Positions 1-9,731 of a stretch of 64,000 nt of DNA are shown piece by piece (the first letter of the stretch is position 1; each line of letters opens with the position of its first letter). The notes beneath the pieces are model-generated. The model did no database searches, was not told the origin of the DNA, and saw nothing but the letters and a program-made list of their open reading frames with translations. This stretch comes from Rahnella variigena (GTDB taxonomy: Bacteria > Pseudomonadota > Gammaproteobacteria > Enterobacterales > Enterobacteriaceae): the NCBI RefSeq assembly GCF_003610915.1, contig NZ_NSDJ01000001.1, forward strand, positions 124,001 to 188,000, read 5' to 3'. Both the position numbers and the translations under genes were made by a program.

Positions 1-1
1 G

Positions 2-1180
2 TCTGACGGCAAAGATATCGAATTTAATTACGGTAAAAGCTATCTCGAACGTCGCAATGACAAGCGGGCTGCCATTTCGATTTACGAACCTGAATTGCCT
101 TTACAGCCGGGGCTGTTGCCCGTAAAGAAGGGGCTCAATTTCTACGGATGCCTGCGCGACGCCGCACCAGACGCCTGGGGGCGTCGGGTAATCATTAACA
201 GAAAGCTAGGGCAGAAAGGCGCATCGACAGATACCGCAATGTTAGATGAACTGACGTATTTACTGGAGTCTGGCTCAGACCGCATCGGCGCTTTGGATTT
301 CCAGCGATCAGCGACGGAATACGTTTCACGTTCAGCCAGTAATGTCAGTCTGGAAGAACTGCTTCAATCGGCAGAACGCGTTGAAAAAGGGATCGCGCTC
401 ACCCCTGAACTCGATCAGGCACTTTTTCGTGGCAGCTCGATCGGCGGAGCACGACCTAAGGCATTGATAGAGGATCAGGGTTGTAAGTATGTGGCAAAAT
501 TTTCCTCAACCACCGATCTCTACAGCGTGGTAAAAGCAGAATTTATCGCGATGCGACTTGCGTCCCTCGCCGGGCTCAGCGTCGCCCCCGTCAAAATGGC
601 TCGTGCCGCGAATAAAGACGTATTGCTTATTCAACGCTTTGACCGGCTGAAAAAAGAAAATGGCTGGTCCAGGAAATGCATGATATCTGCCCTGACTTTA
701 TTTGGTCTTGATGACATGATGGCGCGCTATGCCAGTTACGAAGAATTTGCAGGTATCATCAGGCATCGTTTCTCTGAACCCAAAAAAAGCACTAAAGAAT
801 TGTTTTCACGACTCGTTTTTAACATTCTTTGTGGCAATACCGATGATCATGCCCGGAACCATGCGGCATTCTGGGATGGCAAAACATTAAGCCTGACACC
901 GGCTTACGATATTTGCCCGCAAGGAAGAGCCGGTAATGAAGCCTCTCAGGCGATGTTGATTTCAGGAGATAATAATCTCAGTCGTCTCAAAACCTGCCTG
1001 AGTGCCGCTCATTCATTCTTACTGGCGGAAAACGAAGCCCGGGACATTTTTGAGCATCAGATCAGTGTGATAGAAGATAACTGGACCTCAGTATGTGATG
1101 AGGCTGAGCTTAACGAGGTTGACCGCAATCTTCTTTGGGGTAGACAATTTCTGAATCCGTTCTCACTCGAACAGGAATAA
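2..1180 (+). CDS. HipA-family serine/threonine kinase toxin (5' end outside window)
   Basis: The reading frame is open from the first bases of the window, so the start lies upstream and only the C-terminal part is seen. Visible HipA features are the glycine/serine-rich loop GSSIGGARPKALI, the segment VKAEFIAMRLASLAGL, the catalytic loop GNTDDHARN and the metal-binding PAYDI motif that replaces DFG in HipA kinases. Family members phosphorylate a translation factor (glutamyl-tRNA synthetase in E. coli HipA) and cause growth arrest unless bound by a HipB-type antitoxin. Any hipB partner would lie upstream of the window, which is the usual order. The key catalytic motifs look intact. It could also be a HipA-like protein without a toxin role. 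Confidence 0.85.
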   Translation, partial: SDGKDIEFNYGKSYLERRNDKRAAISIYEPELPLQPGLLPVKKGLNFYGCLRDAAPDAWGRRVIINRKLGQKGASTDTAMLDELTYLLESGSDRIGALDFQRSATEYVSRSASNVSLEELLQSAERVEKGIALTPELDQALFRGSSIGGARPKALIEDQGCKYVAKFSSTTDLYSVVKAEFIAMRLASLAGLSVAPVKMARAANKDVLLIQRFDRLKKENGWSRKCMISALTLFGLDDMMARYASYEEFAGIIRHRFSEPKKSTKELFSRLVFNILCGNTDDHARNHAAFWDGKTLSLTPAYDICPQGRAGNEASQAMLISGDNNLSRLKTCLSAAHSFLLAENEARDIFEHQISVIEDNWTSVCDEAELNEVDRNLLWGRQFLNPFSLEQE

Positions 1181-1194
1181 TGCAGCTTTTTGAA

Positions 1195-1245
1195 CAAAGG
1201 GAGCACTCCCTCACGGCAGCACTCCCTTTTTCACTTCTTTTTTAA
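1195..1245. terminator. Candidate terminator between hipA-like gene and malQ
   Basis: An AAAGGGAG block at about 1196 can pair with CTCCCTTT at about 1222-1229, followed on the plus strand by T-rich sequence. It sits between two convergent genes and could serve both. The stem also has an alternative short pairing, so the fold is uncertain. Confidence 0.45.
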
Positions 1246-1248
1246 ACC

Positions 1249-3336
1249 TCAGCTTACCGAAACTTTCCGGCGGCGTTTATCGAGGTCTTTAATTAGCTTA
1301 TTCACCTGCTCGTCGGCGAACATCTCTTCGAGGGAGGTGGACAGTTTACGGCGCCAGTTCGGGTATTCGTCGCTGGTGCCGGGCACGTTGACCGGCGCGT
1401 CCATGTCTAACCAGTCTTCTGGTTGCAGGCCGAGCAAAGCACAGGCGCTGTCAGCGACGTAGCGTTGCAGGCCACGGTTGAGCACCGGCGTCATCTCCAT
1501 CAATGCCGCTTTACGTCCGGTTTTTTTAGGGATGCAGTCGTAATGGTGTAAGCCGTCAAGCAGCCCCTGACGCGCACGGGCGCGGTCGGCGTACAGCTCC
1601 TGCAACACATCTTCATCGCGGTACAGTCCCAGCGATTTACCCAGCGCCAGATCGTCACTTTGCCAGTATCCGCGCAGCGTCGGCAGGTCATGCGTGGTGA
1701 TCGTCGCCATCGCCTGAACCGGATACGACTGCGGCGCACGGAAGTTGTTTTCCTCATCACGCTCGAAATACAGCACTTTGTAGGAATACACCCCGCCTTC
1801 GCGCAGCTTACTGACGATCTCTACCGGGACGGTGCCCAGATCTTCACCAATCACCATGCAGCGGTGACGCTGACTTTCCAGCGCCAGAATAGCCAGCAGA
1901 TCGTCTACCGGATATTGCACATATGCGCCTTTATCCGCCGTTTCACCGGCAGGGATCCACCATAAACGCAATAACGTCATCACGTGATCAATACGCAACG
2001 CGCCACAGCTGGTCATGTTTGAACGCAGCAGATCGATAAACGGCTGATAACCGCGTTTCACCATCACGTGTGGATCCATCGGGCGCAGATCCCAGTTCTG
2101 ACCCAGCGGCCCGAGGATATCCGGCGGTGCGCCGACCGAGGCTTTCAGGCAGTACAGCTCGCCATCGCCCCAGGTTTCCGAGCCACCTTCCACCACACCG
2201 ACGGCCAGATCGCGGTATAAACCGATCGGCATGTCGCCCTGCTGGCTGACCTCGTAGCATTGTGAAAATTGCGTTTCTGCCAGCCATTGCAGCCAGAGGT
2301 AAAACTCCACATCCTGCGCATGTTGTTCGCAGAAAGCGCGCACTGCAGGGCCACGCGCATCATGATATTGCTCCGGCCAGCGGTTCCACCCGAGCGCAAC
2401 ATCCGTCTCTTTCGCCAGATGTTCGTATAACGCGTCAAACGCCGCCTGCAGATACAGACTTTCCCCGCCCTGCTTCACAAAAGCGGTCAGCGATTTCACC
2501 TGCGCATCCTGCACTTTACGCTTCAGGAATTGCGCGTAGGCCAGCCGTAATCCTTCGAGTTTGAGCGGCATTACTTCACCGTAATCCACCCAGTCGCTGG
2601 CGCGTACCGCCTGTAACCGTTGCTGCGTCAGCGGCAGATTCCACCACTGTTGGGCGGCCTGGCTCAGCCTGAAATCGTCGACGGCACTGACGTCGATATA
2701 AATCACGTTCAGCCAGCGGCGCGACGACGGACTGTAAGGGCTGGCCGCCACCGGATTGGCCGGATACAGCGCATGAATAGGATTCAGCCCGACAAACGCA
2801 CCGCCACGCTCAGCGACCTTTTTCAGCAACAACCGGAGATCGCCGAAATCGCCAATCCCCCAGTTATTTTCCGAACGCAGCGTATAAAGTTGTACGCACG
2901 CGCCCCACAGCTTTTTACCCGCCAGTAACGCATCAGGTTCATAGCAACGTTTCGGGGCGACAATCACCCGGCAATCCCACTGCTGCGCATCCTGTGTCAG
3001 CGTCAGCTGGTGATAACCGGCAGGGATTTTACCCGGCAGCGCCAGGGTCATTTTACCGCTGATGCGCCCTTGCTGAATTGCGCCGCTTTCCAGTTTGAGT
3101 GTCCAGGCATATTCGCCTTCACCCCCGACCGGCAATGCCAGACGGCTGCCGGAAACGAACACTTTCACCGCAGGAACCGGCATAACAACCGGGCGGCTTT
3201 CCGCCACCCAGCCCATTGCGGCTAACAGTTCACGCTTAGTTTCAGGCGCAATCGCCTGCTGCTTACCGTGCGCGTTGATAAAACCAGAGGAAATACCCGC
3301 CTCCCTGGCAGCCTGCTCCAGTGCTTTGTTCTCCAT
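1249..3336 (-). CDS. malQ: 4-alpha-glucanotransferase (amylomaltase)
   Basis: Cytoplasmic GH77 enzyme that moves maltodextrin segments onto acceptor sugars, releasing glucose and making longer chains for MalP. The 695-residue length equals the E. coli enzyme within one residue. The nucleophile region ALRIDHVMTLLRLWW, the acid/base region VIGEDLGTVP and the TTHDLPTLRGYW motif are present in the expected order in the C-terminal half. AAGGAG five bases before the ATG supports the start. It lies 9 bp downstream of malP on the same strand, so the two form a malPQ operon. Confidence 0.97.
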   Translation of the reverse strand: MENKALEQAAREAGISSGFINAHGKQQAIAPETKRELLAAMGWVAESRPVVMPVPAVKVFVSGSRLALPVGGEGEYAWTLKLESGAIQQGRISGKMTLALPGKIPAGYHQLTLTQDAQQWDCRVIVAPKRCYEPDALLAGKKLWGACVQLYTLRSENNWGIGDFGDLRLLLKKVAERGGAFVGLNPIHALYPANPVAASPYSPSSRRWLNVIYIDVSAVDDFRLSQAAQQWWNLPLTQQRLQAVRASDWVDYGEVMPLKLEGLRLAYAQFLKRKVQDAQVKSLTAFVKQGGESLYLQAAFDALYEHLAKETDVALGWNRWPEQYHDARGPAVRAFCEQHAQDVEFYLWLQWLAETQFSQCYEVSQQGDMPIGLYRDLAVGVVEGGSETWGDGELYCLKASVGAPPDILGPLGQNWDLRPMDPHVMVKRGYQPFIDLLRSNMTSCGALRIDHVMTLLRLWWIPAGETADKGAYVQYPVDDLLAILALESQRHRCMVIGEDLGTVPVEIVSKLREGGVYSYKVLYFERDEENNFRAPQSYPVQAMATITTHDLPTLRGYWQSDDLALGKSLGLYRDEDVLQELYADRARARQGLLDGLHHYDCIPKKTGRKAALMEMTPVLNRGLQRYVADSACALLGLQPEDWLDMDAPVNVPGTSDEYPNWRRKLSTSLEEMFADEQVNKLIKDLDKRRRKVSVS

Positions 3337-3345
3337 GCGGGCTCC

Positions 3346-5748
3346 TTAACGTTTCGCCTGCCAGATCCGCTGCTGGTAATCGCGGATCGAGCGGTCGGAA
3401 CTGAACATCCCAACACGCGCCGTGTTGAGAATGGTTTTGCGCGTCCAGTCTTCCTGGTCACGATACAGCACATCAACTTTTTGCTGTGCAGCGCAATAAT
3501 CAGCAAAGTCCGCCAGCACCAGATAAGGATCACCGCCACCCAGCAAACTGTCGAGCATCAGGCTGAAGGCCTGTTTGTCGCCATCGCTGAAGAAGCCGTT
3601 TTCCAGCTCTTTGAGGATCTTATCCAGGTGCTTGTCTTTTTTGCGGATCTTGAGCGGATCGTAGCCTTTCGCCTGCAACGCTTTGACCTGATCAACCGTG
3701 TTGCCAAAGATGAAGATATTGTCTTCCCCGACTTCTTCAGCAATCTCGACATTCGCGCCGTCGAGCGTGCCGACGGTCAGCGCGCCGTTCAGCGCCAGCT
3801 TCATGTTACCGGTGCCTGAGGCTTCTTTCCCGGCGGTCGAAATCTGCTCGGAAACGTCCGCGGCCGGGATCATCAACTCAGCCACGGACACGCGGTAATC
3901 CGGGATAAACACCACTTTGATGCGGTCGCGCACCAGCGGGTCGTTATTCACTTTTTCCGCCACTTTGTTAATAGCGTAGATGATGTTTTTCGCCAGGTAA
4001 TAACCCGGTGCCGCTTTCGCGCCGAACAGGAAGACGCGTGGCACCATGTCCATTTCCGGGTTATCACGCAGCTGACGGTAAAGGGACAGAATGTGCAGCA
4101 GGTTAAGATGCTGACGTTTGTATTCGTGCAGGCGTTTGATCTGCACATCGAAAATGGCGTCAGGATTGAGCGTCAGCCCCATAACGCTTTTCACGTAGTG
4201 CGCCAGTTTGATTTTATTCTCGCGCTTAATCGTCTGATAACGCTGACGGAATTTTTTATCGTCGGCGAAACTTTCCAGCCCTTTCAGGGCATCCAGATCG
4301 TTAACCCATTCGGTTTTCAGCGTGTCGTCAATCAGCGCAGACAGGGCCGGATTACACTGTTTCAGCCAGCGGCGCGGCGTAATACCGTTGGTGACGTTAT
4401 GGAATTTGTTCGGCCACAGCTGGTGATATTCCGGGAACAGATCTTTCACCACCAGTTCGGAGTGCAACGCCGCCACGCCGTTCACCGCAAAACCACTGAC
4501 TACGCACAGGTTGGCCATACGGACTTGTTTGTTCTGGTGAACAGACAGTTTTTCCCACACCGCTTTATCGCCCGGCCACTGCTTTTCGACCACTTTCTTG
4601 AAGCGGGTGTTAATGGCTTTGATCAGCGAGAAGTGGCGCGGTAACAGGCTGCGCACCAGTTTTTCGTCCCAGCATTCCAGCGCTTCAGGCATCAGCGTGT
4701 GGTTGGTATACGCAAAGGTCTGGCTGGTGATCGCCCAGGCAGCGTCCCAGTCCAGCTGATGCTCGTCGAGCAAAATACGCAGCAGTTCAGGAATGGCAAT
4801 GGTCGGGTGCGTGTCGTTGAGCTGGATGACTTCGAATTTCGGTAAATCCTCAATTTTGCGACCGAGGAAATGATGACGACGCAGGATATCGCCTACCGAA
4901 CAGGCGCACTGGAAATACTGCTGCATCAGGCGCAGGCGTTTACCGGCGTCGTGGTTGTCATTCGGATACAACACTTTGGTGAGCTTCGCCGCATCAATGC
5001 CTTTTTGCTCAGCTTTGAGGAATTCACCGTCGTTGAACAAGGTCAGATCAAACGGATGCACATCAGTCGCCTGCCACAAACGCAGTGGCTGGGTGACGCC
5101 ATTTTTATAGCCGACCACCGGCAAATCCCAGGCTTCACCGCGCAGGGAGAACGCCGGATGCCATTGTTCTTCGCCATTCTCGTTCCTGGTCAGTTTGCCG
5201 CCAAACGCCACGTCAACAGACAGCGAGCTGTTGTGGCTGAACCACGGATAGCTTTCGCGATGCCAGTTATCCGGCGCTTCCTGCTGTTTGCCTTCGCTGA
5301 ACGACTGACGGAACAGACCGTACTGATAATTCAGGCCGTAGCCGGTTGCCGGTTGTCCGACGGTCGCCATTGAATCGAGGAAACAGGCTGCCAGACGCCC
5401 TAATCCGCCATTACCCAGCGCCGGATCGGTTTCCTGCTCCAGCACATCGGCCAGCTCAACGCCCTGCTCTTTCAGCGCCAGGTTGACGGTTTCATACCAG
5501 CCGAGGTTGATCAGGTTATTCGCGGTCAGGCGCCCGATCAGAAATTCCATCGAAATATAGTTTACGTGCCGTTGCGGCTGTTTTGTCGCTTTAGGCGCAG
5601 GCTGCGCACTCAGCTGTTCGGACAGCGCGGCACTGGTGGCCTGCCACCACTGATGCGGTGTCATATCCTTTGCCTGTTGCAAACCGAATCCCTGCCACTG
5701 GCGTTTTAGCGCGGCTAAAAACTGCGTCTTATCCAAAGTCACCTGCAT
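3346..5748 (-). CDS. malP: Maltodextrin phosphorylase
   Basis: Cytoplasmic PLP-dependent GT35 enzyme that releases glucose 1-phosphate from maltodextrins. The PLP-lysine motif [15 protein letters not shown] is intact, as are the N-terminal [17 protein letters not shown] and the C-terminal [18 protein letters not shown]. The ATG at 5748 gives 800 residues (E. coli about 797) and is preceded by AGAGG at good spacing; the GTG one codon upstream is less likely. It is the first gene of malPQ, divergent from malT, and should be MalT-activated through the boxes at 5828-5895. Confidence 0.97.
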   Translation of the reverse strand: MQVTLDKTQFLAALKRQWQGFGLQQAKDMTPHQWWQATSAALSEQLSAQPAPKATKQPQRHVNYISMEFLIGRLTANNLINLGWYETVNLALKEQGVELADVLEQETDPALGNGGLGRLAACFLDSMATVGQPATGYGLNYQYGLFRQSFSEGKQQEAPDNWHRESYPWFSHNSSLSVDVAFGGKLTRNENGEEQWHPAFSLRGEAWDLPVVGYKNGVTQPLRLWQATDVHPFDLTLFNDGEFLKAEQKGIDAAKLTKVLYPNDNHDAGKRLRLMQQYFQCACSVGDILRRHHFLGRKIEDLPKFEVIQLNDTHPTIAIPELLRILLDEHQLDWDAAWAITSQTFAYTNHTLMPEALECWDEKLVRSLLPRHFSLIKAINTRFKKVVEKQWPGDKAVWEKLSVHQNKQVRMANLCVVSGFAVNGVAALHSELVVKDLFPEYHQLWPNKFHNVTNGITPRRWLKQCNPALSALIDDTLKTEWVNDLDALKGLESFADDKKFRQRYQTIKRENKIKLAHYVKSVMGLTLNPDAIFDVQIKRLHEYKRQHLNLLHILSLYRQLRDNPEMDMVPRVFLFGAKAAPGYYLAKNIIYAINKVAEKVNNDPLVRDRIKVVFIPDYRVSVAELMIPAADVSEQISTAGKEASGTGNMKLALNGALTVGTLDGANVEIAEEVGEDNIFIFGNTVDQVKALQAKGYDPLKIRKKDKHLDKILKELENGFFSDGDKQAFSLMLDSLLGGGDPYLVLADFADYCAAQQKVDVLYRDQEDWTRKTILNTARVGMFSSDRSIRDYQQRIWQAKR

Positions 5749-5751
5749 CAC

Positions 5752-6068
5752 ATGCCTCTTTATCCGGGAATTTGTAGGGAAGTCTGATGTTGATTATCAC
5801 TATGCTGACGCTTGTGCCTGTGAGCAGCATCATCCTGCCAAAGATTAGGCAGGGAGGAGAAACGGGGCGTAGCCGGAGGAGACGGGGGATCAGGGGGAAG
5901 CTCTGAAAATTTGTATTTAGAAGTGTGATGCAGAGCAACTTAACGGCATGTAAAAACGTAACATTCTTGCAATCAATGTTTCAAAGGAGGACTTTAGAAA
6001 AAGTGATTAATTACACGCTGCGAAATAATTATTACGCCTCCTGACTACCGTCAAAAGAATCGAAAAAA
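5752..6068. promoter_or_regulatory. malP-malT divergent control region with MalT-box candidates
   Basis: A purine-rich stretch carries several sequences near the MalT box GGGGA(T/G)GAGG. Plus-strand GGAGGA cores lie at 5853-5858 and 5875-5880, exactly 22 bp apart. GGGGATCAGG at 5885-5894 has one mismatch. A minus-strand GGATGA at 5830-5835 points toward malP. GATAAT on the minus strand at 5793-5798 is a plausible malP -10, placing the proximal box near -37, as in MalT-dependent promoters. TGTGA at 5924-5928 could be a CRP half site for malT. The malT start has no strong Shine-Dalgarno sequence. Confidence 0.65.
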
Positions 6069-8795
6069 ATGCTGATCCCGTCGAAATTGAGCCGCCCGGT
6101 GCGGCAGCAAAATACAGTGGTTCGCGATCGTCTGCTGACGAAGCTCTCGACTGCGCCAAATTACCGTCTGACCCTGGTCGCCAGTCCGGCGGGCTATGGG
6201 AAAACGACGCTGGTCGCACATTGGGCGGCGGGCAAAAGCGATCTCGGCTGGTATTCGCTGGATGAAAGTGACAATCAGCCGGAGCGTTTTGCCAGCTATC
6301 TGATTGCGGCGGTACAACAGGCCTGCGGCGGTCATTGCGTCAAAAGTGAAGCGCTGAGTCAGAAACACCAGTACGCCAGTTTATCGGCGCTGTTTGCTCA
6401 GCTGTTTGTTGAGCTTTCCGACTGGCACCGTCCGCTGCTGCTGGTTATCGACGATTATCACCTGATTTCTAACGACGCCATCCATGAAGGGATGCGTTTT
6501 TTCCTGCGTCATCAGCCGGAAAATCTGTCGCTGGTGGTTCTTTCGCGCACCCTGCCACCGCTGGGTATCGCCAATATGCGTGTCCGCGATCAGTTGCTGG
6601 AACTTAACGCCACACATCTGGCCTTTACGCATCCGGAAACACAGCAATTTTTCGACAACCGGTTGAAAGACCCCATCGATCAGGCCGACAGTGGCCGTCT
6701 GTGCGACGAAGTGGCTGGCTGGGCAACGGCACTCCAGCTGATCGCGTTATCCGCACGTCAGTCCACCACGTCGTCGCAACAGTCTACGCAGCAGTCCGCC
6801 CGCAAACTGGCCGGGCTGAATGCCAGCCATCTTTCAGAATATCTGGTGGATGAAGTGCTGGATCGCGTGGATGCGCCGACACGAGACTTTTTGCTGCGCT
6901 GCTCACTGCTGCGGTCAATGAACGATGCACTGATTGTGCGCCTGACCGGCAGCGAAAACGGCCAGCAGCGCCTCGAGGAACTGGAACGTCAGGGGCTTTT
7001 CATTCACCGTATGGATGACACCGGTGAATGGTTTAATTTCCATCCCCTGTTTGCCACTTTCCTGCGCCAGCGGTGTCAGTGGGAACTGTCGACAGAACTG
7101 CCGGCGATTCACCGTGCCGCTGCCGAAGGCTGGCTGGCTCAGGGCTTTCCGGCCGAAGCTATTCATCATGCGCTGGGGGCGGAAGACATCAATATGCTGC
7201 GCGATATTCTGCTGCAACACGCCTGGGCGCTGTTCAATCAGAGCGAACTGGCGTTGCTGGAAGAATGTCTGGCCGCGCTGCCGTATGACCGCCTGATCCA
7301 GAATCCTAAACTGGTGCTGTTGCAGGCGTGGCTGGCACAAAGTCAGCACCGTTATGCCGAAGTGGAAACGTTACTGTTGCGCGCCGAAAGCGAAATGCAG
7401 CAGCGCAATATCGTCATGGAACAGGAACTCGCGGCGGAATTTGATGCCCTGCGGGCGCAGGTGGCGATTAACGATGGCCGTCAGGATGAAGCTGAAAAAC
7501 TGGCCGCCGACGCCCTGAAATATCTGCCGTATGAAAGCTATTACAGCCGGATTGTGGCGACCTCAGTCACCGGCGAAATCCAGCACTGCAAAGGTGATCT
7601 GACCCGCGCGCTGCCGCTGATGCAGCAAACCGAACAGATTGCCCGCCGTTATGAAGCCTATCACTACGCGTTATGGGCATTGCTGCAACAGAGTGAAATT
7701 CTGATTGCGCAGGGCTTTTTGCAGGCGGCGTTTGAGATGCAGGATCGCGCTTTTGAACTGGTGCGTGAACAGCATCTGGAACAGCTGCCGATGCACGAAT
7801 TTCTACTGCGCCTGCGCTCGCAATTACTGTGGTCATGGTCGCGGCTTGATGATGCCGAAGACGCCGCCCGTCAGGGGCTCGACGTGCTGACCAACTTCCA
7901 GCCGCAACAGCAGTTGCAGTGTCTGGCGATGCTGGCGAAATGTTCTCTGGCCCGCGGTCAGCTCGATAACGCACATCACCATTTACAGCGCTGTGAAAGC
8001 CTGCTCAAAACCGGTCAGTATCACATCGACTGGCTGACCAATACCGACAAGCCACGGGTGATTTACTGGCAGATGATCGGCGACAAAGCCGCTGCCCGCC
8101 AGTGGCTGCAACAGGCGCGTAAACCCGACATGGCCGACAACCATTTCCAGCAAGGCCAGTGGCGTAATATCGCCCGCGTGCAGATTTTGCTGGAACAGTT
8201 TGATGAAGCCGAAGTGGTGCTCGATGAGCTGAATCAGAATGCGCGTCAGTTGCGCCTGACCAGCGATCTCAACCGCAATCTGCTGCTCAGCAATCTGCTT
8301 TACTGGCATACCGGCCGTAAAAATGATGCGCAGCGGGTGTTAATCGAAGCGCTGGGGCTGGCGAACCGTACGGGTTTTGTCAGTCATTTCGTCATCGAAG
8401 GGGAAATGATGGCGCAGCAGTTGCGTCAGTTGCTGCAACTCAATCTGCTGCCGGAACTGGAACAGCGCCGTGCTCAGCAAATTCTGCGTGAAATTAACCA
8501 GCACCATCGTCATAAGTTCGCGCACTTCGACGAAGGGTTCGTCAACAAACTGCTGACCCATCCGCAGGTGCCGGAACTGATCCGCACCAGTCCGCTGACC
8601 CAGCGCGAATGGCAGGTTCTCGGGCTGATTTACTCCGGTTACAGCAATGACCAGATTGCCGGTGAACTCGATGTCGCGTCCACCACCATCAAAACGCATA
8701 TCCGCAATTTGTACCAGAAACTGGGCGTGGCACACCGTCAGGAAGCTGTTCAGCAGGCACAACATTTATTACAGGTGATGGGCTACGGCGCCTGA
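6069..8795 (+). CDS. malT: MalT, ATP-dependent activator of the maltose regulon
   Basis: STAND-class LuxR-family activator that multimerises with ATP and maltotriose and activates maltose/maltodextrin genes. The N-terminus [12 protein letters not shown] matches E. coli MalT. Walker [11 protein letters not shown] lies at residues 39-48 and a Walker B-like LLLVIDDYH near 120-130. The middle is helical TPR-like sequence. The C-terminal LuxR helix-turn-helix ([17 protein letters not shown] to [16 protein letters not shown]) spans about 838-890. Length is 908 residues against 901 in E. coli. It is divergent from malPQ, its likely target. A hairpin terminator follows. Confidence 0.96.
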   Translation: MLIPSKLSRPVRQQNTVVRDRLLTKLSTAPNYRLTLVASPAGYGKTTLVAHWAAGKSDLGWYSLDESDNQPERFASYLIAAVQQACGGHCVKSEALSQKHQYASLSALFAQLFVELSDWHRPLLLVIDDYHLISNDAIHEGMRFFLRHQPENLSLVVLSRTLPPLGIANMRVRDQLLELNATHLAFTHPETQQFFDNRLKDPIDQADSGRLCDEVAGWATALQLIALSARQSTTSSQQSTQQSARKLAGLNASHLSEYLVDEVLDRVDAPTRDFLLRCSLLRSMNDALIVRLTGSENGQQRLEELERQGLFIHRMDDTGEWFNFHPLFATFLRQRCQWELSTELPAIHRAAAEGWLAQGFPAEAIHHALGAEDINMLRDILLQHAWALFNQSELALLEECLAALPYDRLIQNPKLVLLQAWLAQSQHRYAEVETLLLRAESEMQQRNIVMEQELAAEFDALRAQVAINDGRQDEAEKLAADALKYLPYESYYSRIVATSVTGEIQHCKGDLTRALPLMQQTEQIARRYEAYHYALWALLQQSEILIAQGFLQAAFEMQDRAFELVREQHLEQLPMHEFLLRLRSQLLWSWSRLDDAEDAARQGLDVLTNFQPQQQLQCLAMLAKCSLARGQLDNAHHHLQRCESLLKTGQYHIDWLTNTDKPRVIYWQMIGDKAAARQWLQQARKPDMADNHFQQGQWRNIARVQILLEQFDEAEVVLDELNQNARQLRLTSDLNRNLLLSNLLYWHTGRKNDAQRVLIEALGLANRTGFVSHFVIEGEMMAQQLRQLLQLNLLPELEQRRAQQILREINQHHRHKFAHFDEGFVNKLLTHPQVPELIRTSPLTQREWQVLGLIYSGYSNDQIAGELDVASTTIKTHIRNLYQKLGVAHRQEAVQQAQHLLQVMGYGA

Positions 8796-8844
8796 TTCAC
8801 CGGGTAAGGCAACGCACACTTGCGTTATCGCGCACTTCTCTTTT

Positions 8845-8888
8845 CATAACACATCATCAAAATAAGTTGATGTGTTATGCCTATTTTT
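8845..8888 (+). terminator. Intrinsic terminator of malT
   Basis: A perfect 12-bp stem pairs 8845-8856 (CATAACACATCA) with 8868-8879, followed by CCTATTTTTC. It lies 50 bp after the malT stop codon. Confidence 0.8.
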
Positions 8889-8904
8889 CATTAGCGAACA
8901 TATT

Positions 8905-8934
8905 TTGCTCAAAAATAAAATCCGGTGATATAAT
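8905..8934 (+). promoter_or_regulatory. Candidate sigma-70 promoter of the yjcB-like gene
   Basis: A perfect TATAAT at 8929-8934 is preceded, 18 bp away, by TTGCTC at 8905-8910. It would give a 5' untranslated region of about 120 nt before the start at 9060. Confidence 0.55.
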
Positions 8935-9059
8935 GTGACCTTCGTCACACTATTGTAATTCACCATTTCTTCAGAAAAGCCCGCTGCCAACCTGTTATAA
9001 CAGCCATCCGGCTGATTTTGGCTTTGTGTAAACGGCTGTAGTGAGTAAGGATTTTATCG

Positions 9060-9344
9060 ATGGGTACTTTAACTGCAGGGATTGTCATGATGCGCTGGGA
9101 ATTGCTGAGCGCCTTTTTGATGTTCTGCACCAGCCAGCTTAATATTGTTTGCCGCCAGTCCAGCCGCAATACCATGGCCTTTGTTTGCAGCGGTCTCGGC
9201 CTGACCGTGACCTGTTTCTTCGTCATGAGCCTGATGGGCATGAATTATGATGCCGCCGCCGTCGCGCAGTTCTGGGCAAACACGAAAGACGTTTTCTTTG
9301 ATGTGATGAGCAAAACCCCGACCGATATGTCTTATTACTATTAA
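9060..9344 (+). CDS. yjcB: YjcB-family small inner-membrane protein
   Basis: 94-residue protein resembling E. coli YjcB, whose function is unknown. The N-terminus MGTLTAGIVMMRWELLSAFLMFCTSQLNI closely parallels E. coli MATLTTGVVLLRWQLLSA. Two hydrophobic helices are visible, at about residues 5-27 and 40-62, followed by a polar tail ending in MSYYY. The gene stands alone, with its own candidate promoter upstream and a strong hairpin terminator downstream. Confidence 0.75.
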   Translation: MGTLTAGIVMMRWELLSAFLMFCTSQLNIVCRQSSRNTMAFVCSGLGLTVTCFFVMSLMGMNYDAAAVAQFWANTKDVFFDVMSKTPTDMSYYY

Positions 9345-9385
9345 TCCGATTCGCTCACCGCGTGTCGTTGAGAACCGATGAAAGA

Positions 9386-9414
9386 AAGGCAGAACATAAT
9401 GTTCTGCCTTTTTT
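9386..9414 (+). terminator. Intrinsic terminator after the yjcB-like gene
   Basis: A perfect 10-bp stem AAGGCAGAAC / GTTCTGCCTT with a 5-nt loop (9386-9410) is followed by a T run. Confidence 0.9.
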
Positions 9415-9419
9415 ATTGC

Positions 9420-9731
9420 CCTGATAATGAACATTCAGGCCAGCTTGCTGATTATTTGTTCACCTGCATATCATTTAATCCTAAATTTAGAAAAATGCGT
9501 GGCGTATCTGAGGTCTTTTTGTACGTGAGTTTCTGATTACCTGTAAATTGCAGTCTGCTCCGCAATGTAAAACGATATTGTGCGCAGGGCATAAACTATT
9601 CATTGCTAATAGTTGAAGGGTCGTATTAGATTCTCACCCATACTTTTCTTAGAATGATCATTGCTTTTTTTGCTTCAGGCTGCTGAATTTTCACCGGTTT
9701 GGCACCCCTGCTTATGGCTGAAGGAATTCCG
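9420..9731. other. Gene-free stretch upstream of bglX
   Basis: About 310 bp of AT-rich DNA with no credible open reading frame and no operator I recognise. It must hold the bglX promoter. AAGGA at 9721-9725 is the likely bglX ribosome binding site. Confidence 0.4.
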